Position numbers and translations under genes: made by a program. A stretch of 64,000 nt of DNA, taken from NCBI GenBank assembly GCA_009993885.1, contig JAACSN010000007.1, forward strand, positions 47,069 to 111,068, given 5' to 3'. The notes beneath the pieces were generated by a model. It was not told the origin of the DNA and did no database searches. It saw only the letters and a program-made list of their open reading frames with translations. Of this stretch, positions 8,981-18,475 are shown piece after piece (position 1 is the stretch's first letter; every line of letters starts with the position of its first letter). This DNA comes from Alphaproteobacteria bacterium (GTDB lineage: Bacteria; Pseudomonadota; Alphaproteobacteria; Caedimonadales; UBA9215).

Positions 8981-9844
8981 TCAAATTTTATTTAGAGGGA
9001 TTTTGATGTAGTGCGTATCGTTGTCCTCGGCGTCTCCAAAATTTCCTGCCCGTAAATTAATTTGAAGGGAAGGAAGAAGTAGACGGGGGAATCCCAGCGT
9101 TTTATCTCGCGCTTCTCTTCTTGCGCGGTAATCTTCAAGGGATGTGTTGCTGTCGAGCATAATATTTTTCTGTTTTTGTTCTCCTATGTTTGTTTCAAAA
9201 ACAAGGGGCTCTTCAGGATTTGGATAAATGTGGCCGACAAATACTTTGGTTTCGTCGGGCAGTGCAAAAAGCTTTTGGATAGAGTTGTAAAGGGCTTCGG
9301 AGCTCCCGCCGGGGAAATCAACGCGTGCCGTTCCAAGGTCGGGCATAAAAATGCTGTCCCCCACAAAAAGCGACTCTTCGATATGATAGCTAACACAAGC
9401 AGGAGTATGACCGGGAGTATGAATCACAGAGGCTTTCAGGTTCCCAATGTTAAAGGTTTCGCCATTTTGAAAGAGACGGTCAAATTGTGAGCCGTTTGAG
9501 GGAGTATCTTTTTTAATGTTGTATAAGGGGATCCAAAAATCAAGCACCTCTTTGATGTGTTCACCGATGGCTGTGTTAGCCTTTAAGCATTCTTTCAGGT
9601 AAGCGGCAGCAGTCAGGTGATCCGCATGGATATGGGTTTCAAGAATCCATTGGGCTGAAAGGGTATTATCCTTGATAAAAGCAATAACCTCGTCTGCCGA
9701 TTGGGTGCTTGTACGCCCGGCATGGGGATCATAATCTAAAACAGAATCAATAATCGCACATTTTTTTGTTGCCTCACACCAGACAATGTAGGTCATTGTT
9801 GCCGTATCTTTGTGAAAAAAGGCTTTGATTTTTGGCTGTGTCAT
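8981..9844 (-). CDS. Metallo-beta-lactamase-fold hydrolase, persulfide dioxygenase-like (Blh/ETHE1 type)
   Basis: A 287-residue cytoplasmic protein. The THIHADH metal motif (His71, His73, Asp75, His76), the HTPGHTPACVSY motif and the GDSIFMPDLGTARVDFPGG segment are typical of the ETHE1/Blh group, which oxidise glutathione persulfide using mononuclear iron. The distal HIYPN segment supplies another metal His. The family usually clears sulfide; some members are fused or linked to a rhodanese, which is not seen here. The neighbours do not help. The specific substrate is inferred from family resemblance. Confidence 0.8.
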   Translation of the reverse strand: MTQPKIKAFFHKDTATMTYIVWCEATKKCAIIDSVLDYDPHAGRTSTQSADEVIAFIKDNTLSAQWILETHIHADHLTAAAYLKECLKANTAIGEHIKEVLDFWIPLYNIKKDTPSNGSQFDRLFQNGETFNIGNLKASVIHTPGHTPACVSYHIEESLFVGDSIFMPDLGTARVDFPGGSSEALYNSIQKLFALPDETKVFVGHIYPNPEEPLVFETNIGEQKQKNIMLDSNTSLEDYRARREARDKTLGFPRLLLPSLQINLRAGNFGDAEDNDTHYIKIPLNKI

Positions 9845-9877
9845 AGGCGAATACCTCTCTGTAAACTGAATTTTAAA

Positions 9878-10546
9878 TTATAGGATAGATTGTCCCGTTA
9901 ATTTCCAGTCCTTCTCAAAGGACTCTAACCCTTTATCCGTTAAGGGGTGATGATACATTGCCCGTAAGACTTTTCCGGGTAAGGTGACAATATCAGCACC
10001 CAATAAAGCCACATCATTTACATGTTTCGGACTGCGGACGGAGGCTGCAAGAATCTCTGTTTCAAAATCCGGATAGTTGAGATAAATATCCGAAATATCG
10101 GAAATGAGATCTGTGCCGTCTTGCCCTAAATCATCAAGACGCCCGAGGAAAGGTGAAATAAAAGCGGCGCCGGCTTTAGCGGCCAGAAGAGCTTGGTTGG
10201 CGGTAAAACAGAGGGTCACATTGACCATGGTGTTGTCGTCGGAGAGGGTTTTACAAGCGCGCAAGCCGTCAAAGGTGAGGGGGACTTTGATGGCGATATT
10301 GTCGGCAATTCTACGTAAAATATCTGCTTCTTTCATCATCGTTTTATAGTCTGTTGCTGTGACTTCGGCACTAACAGGGCCATGGGGGACAAGGGCGCAA
10401 ATTTCTTTTGTGACTTCTTTAATGTCACGGCCGGATTTTGCAATGAGGGAAGGGTTGGTTGTTACGCCGTCAATAAGGCCTGTGATAACAAGCTCTTCAA
10501 TTTCTTTAATGTCGGCGGTGTCGAGGAAAATTTTCATTTTTGGCAT
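9878..10546 (-). CDS. Transaldolase / fructose-6-phosphate aldolase family
   Basis: A 222-residue small-type transaldolase, the length of the FSA/TalC group. Conserved segments are [24 protein letters not shown], the Schiff-base Lys in NIAIKVPLT (Lys87) and [12 protein letters not shown]. It would act in the non-oxidative pentose phosphate pathway or cleave fructose 6-phosphate. It is divergent from priA with about 50 bases between the starts. An ATG three codons in (10537) is the usual family start and is an alternative. The gene is often annotated fsa or tal; the sequence alone does not separate the two activities. Confidence 0.9.
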   Translation of the reverse strand: MPKMKIFLDTADIKEIEELVITGLIDGVTTNPSLIAKSGRDIKEVTKEICALVPHGPVSAEVTATDYKTMMKEADILRRIADNIAIKVPLTFDGLRACKTLSDDNTMVNVTLCFTANQALLAAKAGAAFISPFLGRLDDLGQDGTDLISDISDIYLNYPDFETEILAASVRSPKHVNDVALLGADIVTLPGKVLRAMYHHPLTDKGLESFEKDWKLTGQSIL

Positions 10547-10595
10547 TCTTTCTCAAAAGTTGTATACTCATTTGGAATCTTACAGAGTGCACCCC

Positions 10596-12833
10596 ATGAA
10601 TCAAGCCCCAATTCTTTTTGATGATAATGAAAGTGACAGGCCAAGTGTGGAGCAAGAGGCTTTTTCCTATGCGGAAGTGCTTGTGACTCTCCCTTTTGGG
10701 GAGGTTTTTGATTATCGTTATTCTTGTAACTTACCTTTGCAGCTTGGCTCTATTGTTCAAATTCCCTTTGGAAAACGCACCTTGTACGGGGTGGTTTCGG
10801 CTTTAAAAGAGAAAACAAACACACCGCCCGAGAAAATTAAGGATGTGATTTCCGTTGTGCAATGGTGTGCGCTAAAAGAACAAGATCTTGCTTTTTTAAG
10901 GTGGATGTCCGACTACACCATGATCCCGAAAGGCCTTGTTTTAAAAATGTTTTTAAGCGTCCCTGCTGCTTTTGAACCTGAAAAACCTCTTTATGCCTAT
11001 AAGGTTTCTCAAGGTTTTTCAGGATCCTTAACGGATAAACAGAATTTGCTTATGGAGTGGTTTCAGGGAAAATCTAAGGCCTGTTCCGGTGCCGAGATTC
11101 AAAAGGGTGCGGGCGTTTCCGCCGCTATTATCAAAGGGGCTCTTGATAAAGGGGCGTTAACCCTTGTCCCTTTTTCGACCGTTTATCAAAACCCTGATGC
11201 TGATTTTCTGAAACTGTCCTATTCACCCGAACAGCAAGCGGTTGTAGAAAGTTTATCCCGTGCTGTTTCTTCTCAGAGTTATGAAGCTATTTTAGTAGAC
11301 GGTGTGACGGGATCGGGAAAGACAGAAGTTTATTTCGAGGCCATTGCACAAGCCTTAAGGGAAGGGCGTCAAAGCGTTGTTTTGTTGCCCGAAATTTCTT
11401 TGACACCTCAGTGGCTAGAGCGGTTTAAAAAGCGTTTTGGAGCGGAGCCCGTCGGGTGGCATTCGCAAATGACACCGGTTCAACGTCGAAAGGCCTGGCA
11501 GCGCCTTGCAAAGGGAGAAGCGTCTGTGATTGTGGGCGCGCGATCTGCGTTAATGTTACCCTATCCGAATTTGGGGCTCATTATTGTGGATGAAGAGCAT
11601 GAAACGTCTTATAAGCAAGAGGAAAGTGCCACCTATCATGCTCGCGATATGGCCGTTGCACGAGCCTATCATCTTGGAATTCCCATTGTCTTGGTCTCGG
11701 CAACACCCTCCCTTGAAAGCTATGTAAATGCCAAGGAAGGAAAGTATTCTTTCTTAAAAATTCCCCACCGGCACGCAGGTGCAACCATGCCGAGTCTCGA
11801 GATTGTTGATATGCGATCTCATGATAAAAAAGCCTCCCGAGGTAATCTGCAATTTATGGCAGCGAAGGTACGTTCTGCCCTTGTGGAGGCGGTTTCAAAG
11901 GGTGAGCAAGCCTTGTTATTTTTAAATCGACGCGGTTATGCTCCCTTAACTTTATGTCGAGGATGCGGAGAGCGCCTTGAGTGTCCCCATTGCACAGCTT
12001 GGTTGGTGCAACATAAATCCGTTGAGCGCTTGCAATGTCACCATTGTGGTTTTGTGGCAAAACGTCCGAAGACGTGTCCAAAATGTGAGGAGGAAGACTC
12101 TTTTATTGCTTGCGGCCCGGGTGTTGAGCGTATCGCCGAAGAGGTGAAAGCCCTGTTGCCGGAAGCGCGTTTATTGATTATGGCCAGTGATGCCTTTGAA
12201 ACAACAACAGATCTTGTGAAGGCCATTGAGTGCATTCAAAAGGGTGAAGTCGATGTTATTATCGGCACCCAAATGATGGCCAAGGGTCATCATTTTCCAA
12301 AGTTAACGTTGGTAGGTGTCATTGATGCGGATTTGGGTTTATCCGGCGGAGATTTGCGGGCGTGTGAAAAAACCTATCAACTTTTGCAACAAGTTTCAGG
12401 GCGCTGTGGACGAGCCGAGAAAAAAGGCCGCGTCCTTTTGCAAACCTACTACCCCGAACACCCGGTGCTTCAAGCTCTTGCGGCCGATGATAAGAAAGCC
12501 TTCATCGAGCAAGAAATGCTTATGCGGCAAGCGGCCGGAATGCCGCCTTACACAAGGCTGGCGGCCCTTATTTGCTCTAGCCAAGACCAACGATTGGTTG
12601 AACAATGGGTTAAATCTCTCGGGCGTCATGCACCGCGCATTGAAGGCGTAGACGTCTTAGGTCCGGTTCAACCCGCAATGGCACTTTTACGACGCTATCA
12701 TCGTTGGCGTTTTCTTATCAGAGCCCCTAAAAACTATCCCCTTCAAAAATACATAAAGAGCTGGCTTTCAACCCTCGAACTCCCAAGGCACATAAAGCTT
12801 CAAATTGATATTGACCCTATTTCCTTTACGTAA
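10596..12833 (+). CDS. priA: Primosomal replication protein N' (PriA helicase)
   Basis: A 745-residue 3'-5' helicase that restarts stalled forks by reloading DnaB. A DNA-binding N-terminus is followed by Walker A (GVTGSGKTEVYFEA), the DEEH box (IIVDEEHETSYKQ), the SATPS motif, and a zinc-binding domain with CRGCGE, CPHC, CHHCG and CPKC pairs, then helicase motifs V and VI (GTQMMAKGHHFP, QVSGRCGRAEKKG). The frame stays open upstream into the transaldolase gene, but ATG 10596 gives the normal length. It is the only rightward gene between 8.6 and 24.6 kb. Confidence 0.97.
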   Translation: MNQAPILFDDNESDRPSVEQEAFSYAEVLVTLPFGEVFDYRYSCNLPLQLGSIVQIPFGKRTLYGVVSALKEKTNTPPEKIKDVISVVQWCALKEQDLAFLRWMSDYTMIPKGLVLKMFLSVPAAFEPEKPLYAYKVSQGFSGSLTDKQNLLMEWFQGKSKACSGAEIQKGAGVSAAIIKGALDKGALTLVPFSTVYQNPDADFLKLSYSPEQQAVVESLSRAVSSQSYEAILVDGVTGSGKTEVYFEAIAQALREGRQSVVLLPEISLTPQWLERFKKRFGAEPVGWHSQMTPVQRRKAWQRLAKGEASVIVGARSALMLPYPNLGLIIVDEEHETSYKQEESATYHARDMAVARAYHLGIPIVLVSATPSLESYVNAKEGKYSFLKIPHRHAGATMPSLEIVDMRSHDKKASRGNLQFMAAKVRSALVEAVSKGEQALLFLNRRGYAPLTLCRGCGERLECPHCTAWLVQHKSVERLQCHHCGFVAKRPKTCPKCEEEDSFIACGPGVERIAEEVKALLPEARLLIMASDAFETTTDLVKAIECIQKGEVDVIIGTQMMAKGHHFPKLTLVGVIDADLGLSGGDLRACEKTYQLLQQVSGRCGRAEKKGRVLLQTYYPEHPVLQALAADDKKAFIEQEMLMRQAAGMPPYTRLAALICSSQDQRLVEQWVKSLGRHAPRIEGVDVLGPVQPAMALLRRYHRWRFLIRAPKNYPLQKYIKSWLSTLELPRHIKLQIDIDPISFT

Positions 12834-12856
12834 GGACGGTATCCTTTATCCCCGCT

Positions 12857-14545
12857 TTAATCGGAACTTGATTCGGAATCAAAAGCAGAATCCTCTGACG
12901 TATCAAGGGCAGTTACGACGCCTGTTTCAAGGTTGTAAAGCGTCCGAATTAAGATTGTGTTCCGGCGATCCTTTTTGATAACTTCAACACTTTTGTGCGC
13001 ATGATTTATGATGATCCGTGTAAAATGGTCTTCCAAGGTTGTTTCAGAGAATTTTCCCCTTGCAGAAAGCTTTGGGCCTCCTTGGGCAGAAAGATCAATG
13101 TCGGGACTTAGAAGTTCTGCTTTGTTGGCAGCAATTTTATGGAAAGCAGACGAAGCCGTTTCAAAAACATAAAGGGGTTTTCTATCGCCTTCCTCATTTT
13201 CTTCCTTACTTTCCGCTACGACATCTTCATCTGTATAATGCCATAGACCGCTTTTACCGCAATGAATATCACCGCTAAAGAAGGCGACATATTTGAGGTT
13301 TTTTTCTTTTATGTAATTGAGAATTTCGGAGAGTTGTTCAGGGGACGCTTCCCAAGGATCTCCTTGAAGCATTAAGGCCGTCGTGGACATAAACACAGGC
13401 TTAACACGGTCGGCGCGCTTTGGTTCGGAAAGCCAGTTTTTAAGCTCTTCCATTTGTTCATCGCTTACGGCTCGGTTTTCACCGGGATAAAGTTCCGAGC
13501 GTAAATCCATAACAAAGCCTTCCAAATTATCATTGATAATATACCGATTTTCAGGGGTATCGGGTCCTTGGGGACGTTGGAATAGGTCATAGGCACGTTT
13601 TCCTGCAGCAGCTCTTGCAATACGGGAAGGGGGGATTTCTGCGGTGCTATTGTTCCAGCGTTCATGGTCATCCCACATTTGATAAATCGGCACAAAGGCG
13701 TCAAACAGAGCGCGAGCCCCCGCCGTTTTGTGTACAAGGTCATAGCGTTTCATCATGTCATCAAATGTTTTAGCCGCAGTCAATTCTCCTGTGGCATCCA
13801 TATAGACCCAATCTCCAAGGGAAATAAAAGCATCTGTTAGAAGACCTTGAGAGGCAGAGTCTGCGATATCACGGGTGATGGTTTCGAAGATATCCGACCC
13901 TTTGCTTTGCCAAAGTTTTACACCGGCAATTAAACCGACTCGATTGCAGGATCCGTAAACAAAGGAGCAAATATTCTTAGGTTCCTCGGGAGGCGTAATG
14001 ACGGTATAGGTTTTGCTTAGGCTCCAATCCAAATCCTCTATATCAACTGCTCCTGTGGTTTGTCGATAACCGATTTGAAGATCATAAGCCGTATCGGGGA
14101 GCAGTTCTTTAAAGGCAGTGCGCCCGATGTGTTTATCCTCAGAGGGCATATCGAAATACCGGACAACCCAGTTTTCAGCCGTATCATCGGCATCTTGTGG
14201 TTTAAGGCGTGCATAGCCGGAACAGGCCGTCGGCCTTTCAACGGTCATACAGCAAGAAAGAAGGCTTTTCTTGGGGAGTTTTCCTTGGCCGAGAACATGA
14301 AAAGTGTATCTTGTTTCGTAAGAGGCAACGGCAACATCCGATTCATCGCTGCTTGAGGTTTCTATATCGGCGTTGCTACTTTCGTCGGATTCATAGAATA
14401 CTTTTACAAACCCTCGGTGGATCGGAGGCATTTTAGGCAAGGGGCGTATGATGTAATCGGGGTCAACAGCGCTGGCATAAAGAGGACTGAAACCTGCAAA
14501 TAGAGTGATTAAAACAGAGCCTAAAAAGATTTTGATATGAGGCAT
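12857..14545 (-). CDS. Exported PhoD-like phosphatase
   Basis: A 562-residue protein with a Sec signal peptide (ending near PLYASA). The N-terminal 200 residues match the beta-sandwich domain that precedes PhoD catalytic domains. The catalytic domain has GSCNRVG, ISLGDWVYMDA, MWDDHERWNN and FFSGDIHCGKSGLW, the metal-binding motifs of the PhoD alkaline phosphatase/phosphodiesterase group. It should hydrolyse phosphate esters or diesters in the periplasm or outside. Ser/Asp/Glu-rich stretches occur near residues 54-70 and at the very C-terminus. An AAGGGAAG ribosome-binding site supports ATG 14545. Three copies of a 7-bp repeat lie just upstream. Confidence 0.85.
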   Translation of the reverse strand: MPHIKIFLGSVLITLFAGFSPLYASAVDPDYIIRPLPKMPPIHRGFVKVFYESDESSNADIETSSSDESDVAVASYETRYTFHVLGQGKLPKKSLLSCCMTVERPTACSGYARLKPQDADDTAENWVVRYFDMPSEDKHIGRTAFKELLPDTAYDLQIGYRQTTGAVDIEDLDWSLSKTYTVITPPEEPKNICSFVYGSCNRVGLIAGVKLWQSKGSDIFETITRDIADSASQGLLTDAFISLGDWVYMDATGELTAAKTFDDMMKRYDLVHKTAGARALFDAFVPIYQMWDDHERWNNSTAEIPPSRIARAAAGKRAYDLFQRPQGPDTPENRYIINDNLEGFVMDLRSELYPGENRAVSDEQMEELKNWLSEPKRADRVKPVFMSTTALMLQGDPWEASPEQLSEILNYIKEKNLKYVAFFSGDIHCGKSGLWHYTDEDVVAESKEENEEGDRKPLYVFETASSAFHKIAANKAELLSPDIDLSAQGGPKLSARGKFSETTLEDHFTRIIINHAHKSVEVIKKDRRNTILIRTLYNLETGVVTALDTSEDSAFDSESSSD

Positions 14546-14573
14546 GGAAAACTTCCCTTTGGATAATAAAACG

Positions 14574-14594
14574 TAGGTAGTAGGTAGTAGGTAG
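14574..14594. repeat. Heptamer tandem repeat, three copies
   Basis: Three exact head-to-tail copies of TAGGTAG lie 29 bases upstream of the PhoD-like start codon. A change in copy number here would alter spacing in the promoter or leader of that gene. Confidence 0.8.
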
Positions 14595-14748
14595 GGGCAA
14601 CGGCGAAAGGGTAATCCCTTTTAAAACCGTAGGAGCTTTTTCTTAATAGATCTTTAAGGAAAAGTTAAAAATACAACAAAGAGGTAAAAACAAGGTTTTT
14701 TAACGGCATTTATTCCGGATTTAAAAAATATTTTCTCTAAAGAAATTA

Positions 14749-15903
14749 TTAAGCAAGAGGGCGTTTTAAGACCCAATCCAGTTCTTGCTTTTTAAGTTCT
14801 TTACCAATTTCCGGCCCTTCTTTAAATCCTTGTTTCATGAGATCTTGCCCTGTTACGGGAAATGGCCGGTATTGCCAGTTATCAATGGTCTTTAAGAGAT
14901 CTAAAGGCAAATCATTTCCTTTGGAAAGGGCGGCCGTGAACCAAGCGCGTGTTAGATCTTTTCCCTGAAAATGGAGGCGAAGCCTTATGTCTTTTGCGGA
15001 ATCGTCTTGAATCATACTTTGCAATTGATAAAGCCACTTTGATTCTTTGTTAGAAAATTTATAACTCTTAATAATTCGGTCAAGCTTTTGAGGATCATAG
15101 TTAATCAACGTATAGAGACGTGTTAACGGGCAAGGGGTTAGGCCTATCTCTTGCTCAAGGGTGAGGAGCTTTAGGATGGAAGGGTTTAAGTCTTTTTGGT
15201 ATGTGACAACCTCGAGAATCCCCGTTTGTGCCATGATCTCGAGAGATTTTAAAGGCGCTTTGTTTTTTAGGAGGCGCAGGAGTTCACTGTGAATACGCTC
15301 GCCGGATATTTTTTCAAGGCCTTTTTTATTATCGGTGAGAGCTTTTAGCGTCTTGTCATCGGGAGCGTGTTTGGCAAAGCGCGCATAAAATCTAAAATAA
15401 CGTAAAAGACGCAAATAATCTTCTTGGATGCGCCTGTCGGCATCCCCGATGAAACGGACAACACCTTGTTTAAGGTCTTCAATACCGCCCCAAGGATCGT
15501 AAATTTCTCCATTTTCTTTAAGGTAGAGAGCATTGAAGGTGAAATCTCGCCGTGCAGCATCTTCTTCCCAGTTGTCTGTAAAAACCACCACCGCCCGCCG
15601 ACCGTCGGTTTCTTCATCTCGGCGAAGGGTTGTGATTTCAAACCCCTCTCCTTCAAGGACTGCCATGACGGTTCCGTGGGTAAGACCTGTCGGAATGACT
15701 TTGATATCGGCTTTTTTAAGGAATTTGATGATTTCTTCAGGCTTATAACTTGTGGCCAAGTCGATATCTTGAACAGGCTTGCCAATAAAAGCATCTCGTA
15801 CACAACCGCCCACGAAACGCATCGTATTTTGGCTATGGGGAACGGCCTTAAAAAGGCGTTTGATTGCAGAGGTTGTCATCCAAGGTTGGGGTGCTAATTT
15901 CAC
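14749..15903 (-). CDS. cca: CCA tRNA nucleotidyltransferase
   Basis: A 384-residue class II nucleotidyltransferase that adds or repairs the 3' CCA of tRNAs. The head domain has RFVGGCVRDAFIGK and the catalytic DIDLAT acidic pair, followed by RRDEETDGR, RDFTFNALYL and the neck RRIQEDYLRLLRYFRF. The C-terminal body is more divergent. The GTG at 15903 opens the frame; an ATG at 15879 is an alternative, and neither has a strong ribosome-binding site. A poly(A) polymerase is related, but the length and the alphaproteobacterial context favour the CCA enzyme. Confidence 0.93.
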   Translation of the reverse strand: MKLAPQPWMTTSAIKRLFKAVPHSQNTMRFVGGCVRDAFIGKPVQDIDLATSYKPEEIIKFLKKADIKVIPTGLTHGTVMAVLEGEGFEITTLRRDEETDGRRAVVVFTDNWEEDAARRDFTFNALYLKENGEIYDPWGGIEDLKQGVVRFIGDADRRIQEDYLRLLRYFRFYARFAKHAPDDKTLKALTDNKKGLEKISGERIHSELLRLLKNKAPLKSLEIMAQTGILEVVTYQKDLNPSILKLLTLEQEIGLTPCPLTRLYTLINYDPQKLDRIIKSYKFSNKESKWLYQLQSMIQDDSAKDIRLRLHFQGKDLTRAWFTAALSKGNDLPLDLLKTIDNWQYRPFPVTGQDLMKQGFKEGPEIGKELKKQELDWVLKRPLA

Positions 15904-15965
15904 AAGAGAGATTCAATATTTTGTCATTTCTGGGATTAGTTTATCCTAAAACAAGGTTTAAAACC

Positions 15966-16559
15966 TTATTTTTTGTAAATTTCTTTCAAACGTTTATCAC
16001 GGCCGCAATTGTAGCGGTAAAATTTATAACGTAGGGGGTTTTTGAGATAATAGTTTTGGTGGTATGCTTCGGCCTCATAAAAAGGGGATGCCGGAACGAC
16101 CTCGATGACACTGTCTTGTTTTAAAAGACTTTCTATCTTTTTTTTAGAAGCTAGGGCTGTTTCCTTTTGTTCTTCGGTCAGGTAAAAAACAGCCGCGCGG
16201 TATTGGCTTCCTTTATCACAAAATTGCCCTTTTGCATCAAAGGGATCAATGTTTTGCCAAAAGACATCTAAAATTTCCTTAAAGGTAACCTTTGAAGGAT
16301 CATAAGTAACTTTTATCGCTTCGTAATGCCCTGTTTTTCCCGAAGATGTTTCTTCATAGGTCGGATGATCAGTATGTCCGCCCGTATAGCCGACAACTGT
16401 TGAAATGACGCCGTCCAAATGATCAAAAGGGGGCTGCAAACACCAAAAACAGCCTCCGGCTAAAATAGAAACTTCGTATTTTTCTTCCGCTGCTTGTGCC
16501 ATTGGAGTTCCTTTAAAGCAAATAAGAAATGACAAAAGAGTTGTCAGGATTCTCAACAT
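15966..16559 (-). CDS. msrA: Exported peptide-methionine (S)-S-oxide reductase MsrA
   Basis: A 197-residue enzyme that reduces methionine-S-sulfoxide in proteins. The catalytic GGCFWC motif places the nucleophilic Cys at residue 37. GYTGG, GHYEAIKVTYDP and QYRAAVFY match the family. Unlike most MsrA proteins it starts with a signal peptide (residues 1-23, ending AQA), so it should act in the periplasm on oxidised envelope proteins. A C-terminal Cys (YNCGR) may resolve the disulfide. It is one of two methionine-sulfoxide repair genes in the window, the other being the MsrQ-like gene at 31617. Confidence 0.93.
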   Translation of the reverse strand: MLRILTTLLSFLICFKGTPMAQAAEEKYEVSILAGGCFWCLQPPFDHLDGVISTVVGYTGGHTDHPTYEETSSGKTGHYEAIKVTYDPSKVTFKEILDVFWQNIDPFDAKGQFCDKGSQYRAAVFYLTEEQKETALASKKKIESLLKQDSVIEVVPASPFYEAEAYHQNYYLKNPLRYKFYRYNCGRDKRLKEIYKK

Positions 16560-16621
16560 TATTCGTGATCCTATTGAGGAGATATAAGATCATTTTAATA
16601 GGCTTGGCAGAAGAAAGATAG

Positions 16622-16655
16622 AAAAAAAACCTCTCTAAAACGAATAGAGAGGGTT
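16622..16655 (-). terminator. Terminator of the exported-protein gene upstream
   Basis: On the minus strand, CCTCTCT at 16630-16636 pairs with AGAGAGG at 16646-16652 and is followed by an eight-base T run (A8 on the plus strand at 16622-16629). It lies just after the stop of the gene that ends at 16687. Loop and stem nearly match the terminator after tsf. Confidence 0.85.
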
Positions 16656-16686
16656 CTTTGGTAAGGTGTTAAAAAACGAATAATTC

Positions 16687-17256
16687 TTAATCTAGTTCTG
16701 AAAATGCCTCTTCAAAACAGGCAATAAGGTTCTTGCTCGGCTCTATTTCATCAAGTTTAATCCTGTGCATTTCGCCTCGAGCTAAGTAAGCCTCCTTTTG
16801 GCTTAGATCTGATTTCATCATGTCGTAAATCATTCGTGCCGTAGTTTCATCTTGCCGAACGGCAAAATCGGCAATAGATTGTAACTGTGGTCGGGACAAA
16901 CTCGGGATATCAACCTCAAAACCTAAGTGTTTGTAAGCGTTTTCAAGTAAAACATCGGCTTCTTCATTTGGGGTTTGTTGCCCCGGATATTCGGGGAATT
17001 CCTCTTCTTCAACCAGAACAGCTCCTTCAATAGACTCATTCGCTTCTACGCCGAGTATAGCCTCCCCTTTTACGTGCCTCCAGATAAGTCGAGCAACATC
17101 CGGGTTAATTTGTTGAGCCAAACCTTGACTCCATTGGGACGGGTTATATGTAATTTTTGTAATAAGGCCGTCTTCTTGTTCGAGCGGTAATGAAGCGTTT
17201 AAGACGGGAGGTAAAAAAGTGGCTATAGCACAAGCTACCGGGAGAAAGTTTCGCAT
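16687..17256 (-). CDS. Exported protein of unknown function
   Basis: A 189-residue protein with a signal peptide (MRNFLPVACAIATFLPPVLNA) and an acidic mature part. Residues 80-105 are rich in Glu and Pro (EEEEFPEYPGQ), and the C-terminal half is predicted helical. There is an AAGGA ribosome-binding site seven bases before the ATG and its own terminator, so it is a single-gene unit. I do not recognise the family. Like the other exported unknowns in this window it could be a host-facing or envelope protein; this is a guess from location signals only. Confidence 0.6.
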   Translation of the reverse strand: MRNFLPVACAIATFLPPVLNASLPLEQEDGLITKITYNPSQWSQGLAQQINPDVARLIWRHVKGEAILGVEANESIEGAVLVEEEEFPEYPGQQTPNEEADVLLENAYKHLGFEVDIPSLSRPQLQSIADFAVRQDETTARMIYDMMKSDLSQKEAYLARGEMHRIKLDEIEPSKNLIACFEEAFSELD

Positions 17257-17458
17257 AAGTTATTCCTTGTTCTAGTTTTTGTTTGTTTAGATTTTGGGTC
17301 TAATGCAGCGATAAAATGAAGCATTTTCTTAAGGAATTTTCCTGAGAAAGGAATGTTAAATTCCACCTACAAAAACAGTATATCTAGCCTTTTGTATGGT
17401 CAAGAAGTTATCGTTTTAAATATGAAATTTTACAAGAAGGGGGGGAATTGCGTGTAGA

Positions 17459-17493
17459 AAAACCCCTCTCTAAAATGAATAGAGAGGGGTTTT
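17459..17493. terminator. Terminator of rpsB-tsf
   Basis: A perfect 13-bp stem, AAAACCCCTCTCT at 17459-17471 with AGAGAGGGGTTTT at 17481-17493, and a nine-base loop. It lies 32 bases past the tsf stop and has T-rich flanks on both strands. Stem and loop resemble the terminator at 16622. Confidence 0.9.
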
Positions 17494-17525
17494 ATTTTGC
17501 CTTCAATTAAGGTCGTTCAAAAGAC

Positions 17526-18455
17526 TTATTTAGCCAGTTGGGCTGCAACTTCGGCTGCGAAATCTTCTTCTTTTTTCTCGATGCCTTCGCCAAGACGGAA
17601 TTGGGCATAGCCTTTGAAGTTAATGTCCGTGCCAAGTTCTTTTGCTTTGTCGGCCACGACTTGAGCAACGGTACGTTTTGTATCGTCAATCATGTAAATT
17701 TGCTCGCACAATACGCTTTCTTCATAGAATTTACGGAGGCGACCCTCAACAATTTTGTCGGCAAATTCAGCGGGCTTACCGGAGGCAATCACTTGCTCTT
17801 TATAAATGGCACGCTCACGCTCCACAAGCGTAGGATCCAAGTCTTCTTTTGTATGTGACTTAGGATTTGCTGCCGCAATGTGCATTGCAATTTGCTTTCC
17901 GAGCACAGTGAGTTCAGTCTCGTCTGCGTCTGATTCAAGGGCTACGAGTACACCGATTTGACCAAGAGTGTCCGTTGTCGCATTGTGAAGATAATTGGTG
18001 ACAATACCTTTTTCAACACTGAAACGTTTAACGCGACGAAGGTTCATATTCTCACCGATAACAGAAATCAAGTGAGTTAGCTCTTCGGCAACGGTACGAC
18101 CGGTACCGGGGTAAGCCGTAGCGCCTAGTGTTTCAACACTTTCACCTTGTTCAAGGGCAAGATCGGTTACCGTTTGAACGTACTTCTGAAACCCTTCGTT
18201 ACGAGAGACAAAGTCTGTTTCTGCATTTACTTCTACAACAACACCAACTGTTCCGTTGGACGCAATGCCGACGAGACCTTCAGCAGCAGCACGGCCGGAT
18301 TTCTTAGCAGCAGAGGCAAGACCCTTTGTACGGAGCCAGTCCATTGCATCTTCAATATTGCCGTTGGTTTCATTGAGGGCTTTTTTGCAGTCCATCATGC
18401 CGGCGCCGCTTTTTTCGCGGAGCTCTTTCACAGCACTTGCCGTAATTGCAGTCAT
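17526..18455 (-). CDS. tsf: Translation elongation factor Ts
   Basis: A 309-residue nucleotide-exchange factor that regenerates EF-Tu-GTP. The N-terminal UBA-like domain (VKELREKSGAGMMDCKKAL) and the core motifs (VVEVNAETDFVSRN, GTIVTNYLH-like segment GIVTNYLHNAT) are typical. Length is normal. It follows rpsB after 20 bases, the standard order, and the pair ends at a strong terminator, so pyrH and frr are not adjacent. Confidence 0.98.
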   Translation of the reverse strand: MTAITASAVKELREKSGAGMMDCKKALNETNGNIEDAMDWLRTKGLASAAKKSGRAAAEGLVGIASNGTVGVVVEVNAETDFVSRNEGFQKYVQTVTDLALEQGESVETLGATAYPGTGRTVAEELTHLISVIGENMNLRRVKRFSVEKGIVTNYLHNATTDTLGQIGVLVALESDADETELTVLGKQIAMHIAAANPKSHTKEDLDPTLVERERAIYKEQVIASGKPAEFADKIVEGRLRKFYEESVLCEQIYMIDDTKRTVAQVVADKAKELGTDINFKGYAQFRLGEGIEKKEEDFAAEVAAQLAK

Positions 18456-18475
18456 GTTCGTATCCTTTCGTCAAA

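Noticed and set aside
10359..10595. An upstream extension of the priA frame by 79 codons
   Set aside because: It lies antisense over the transaldolase start; ATG 10596 gives the normal PriA length and opening.
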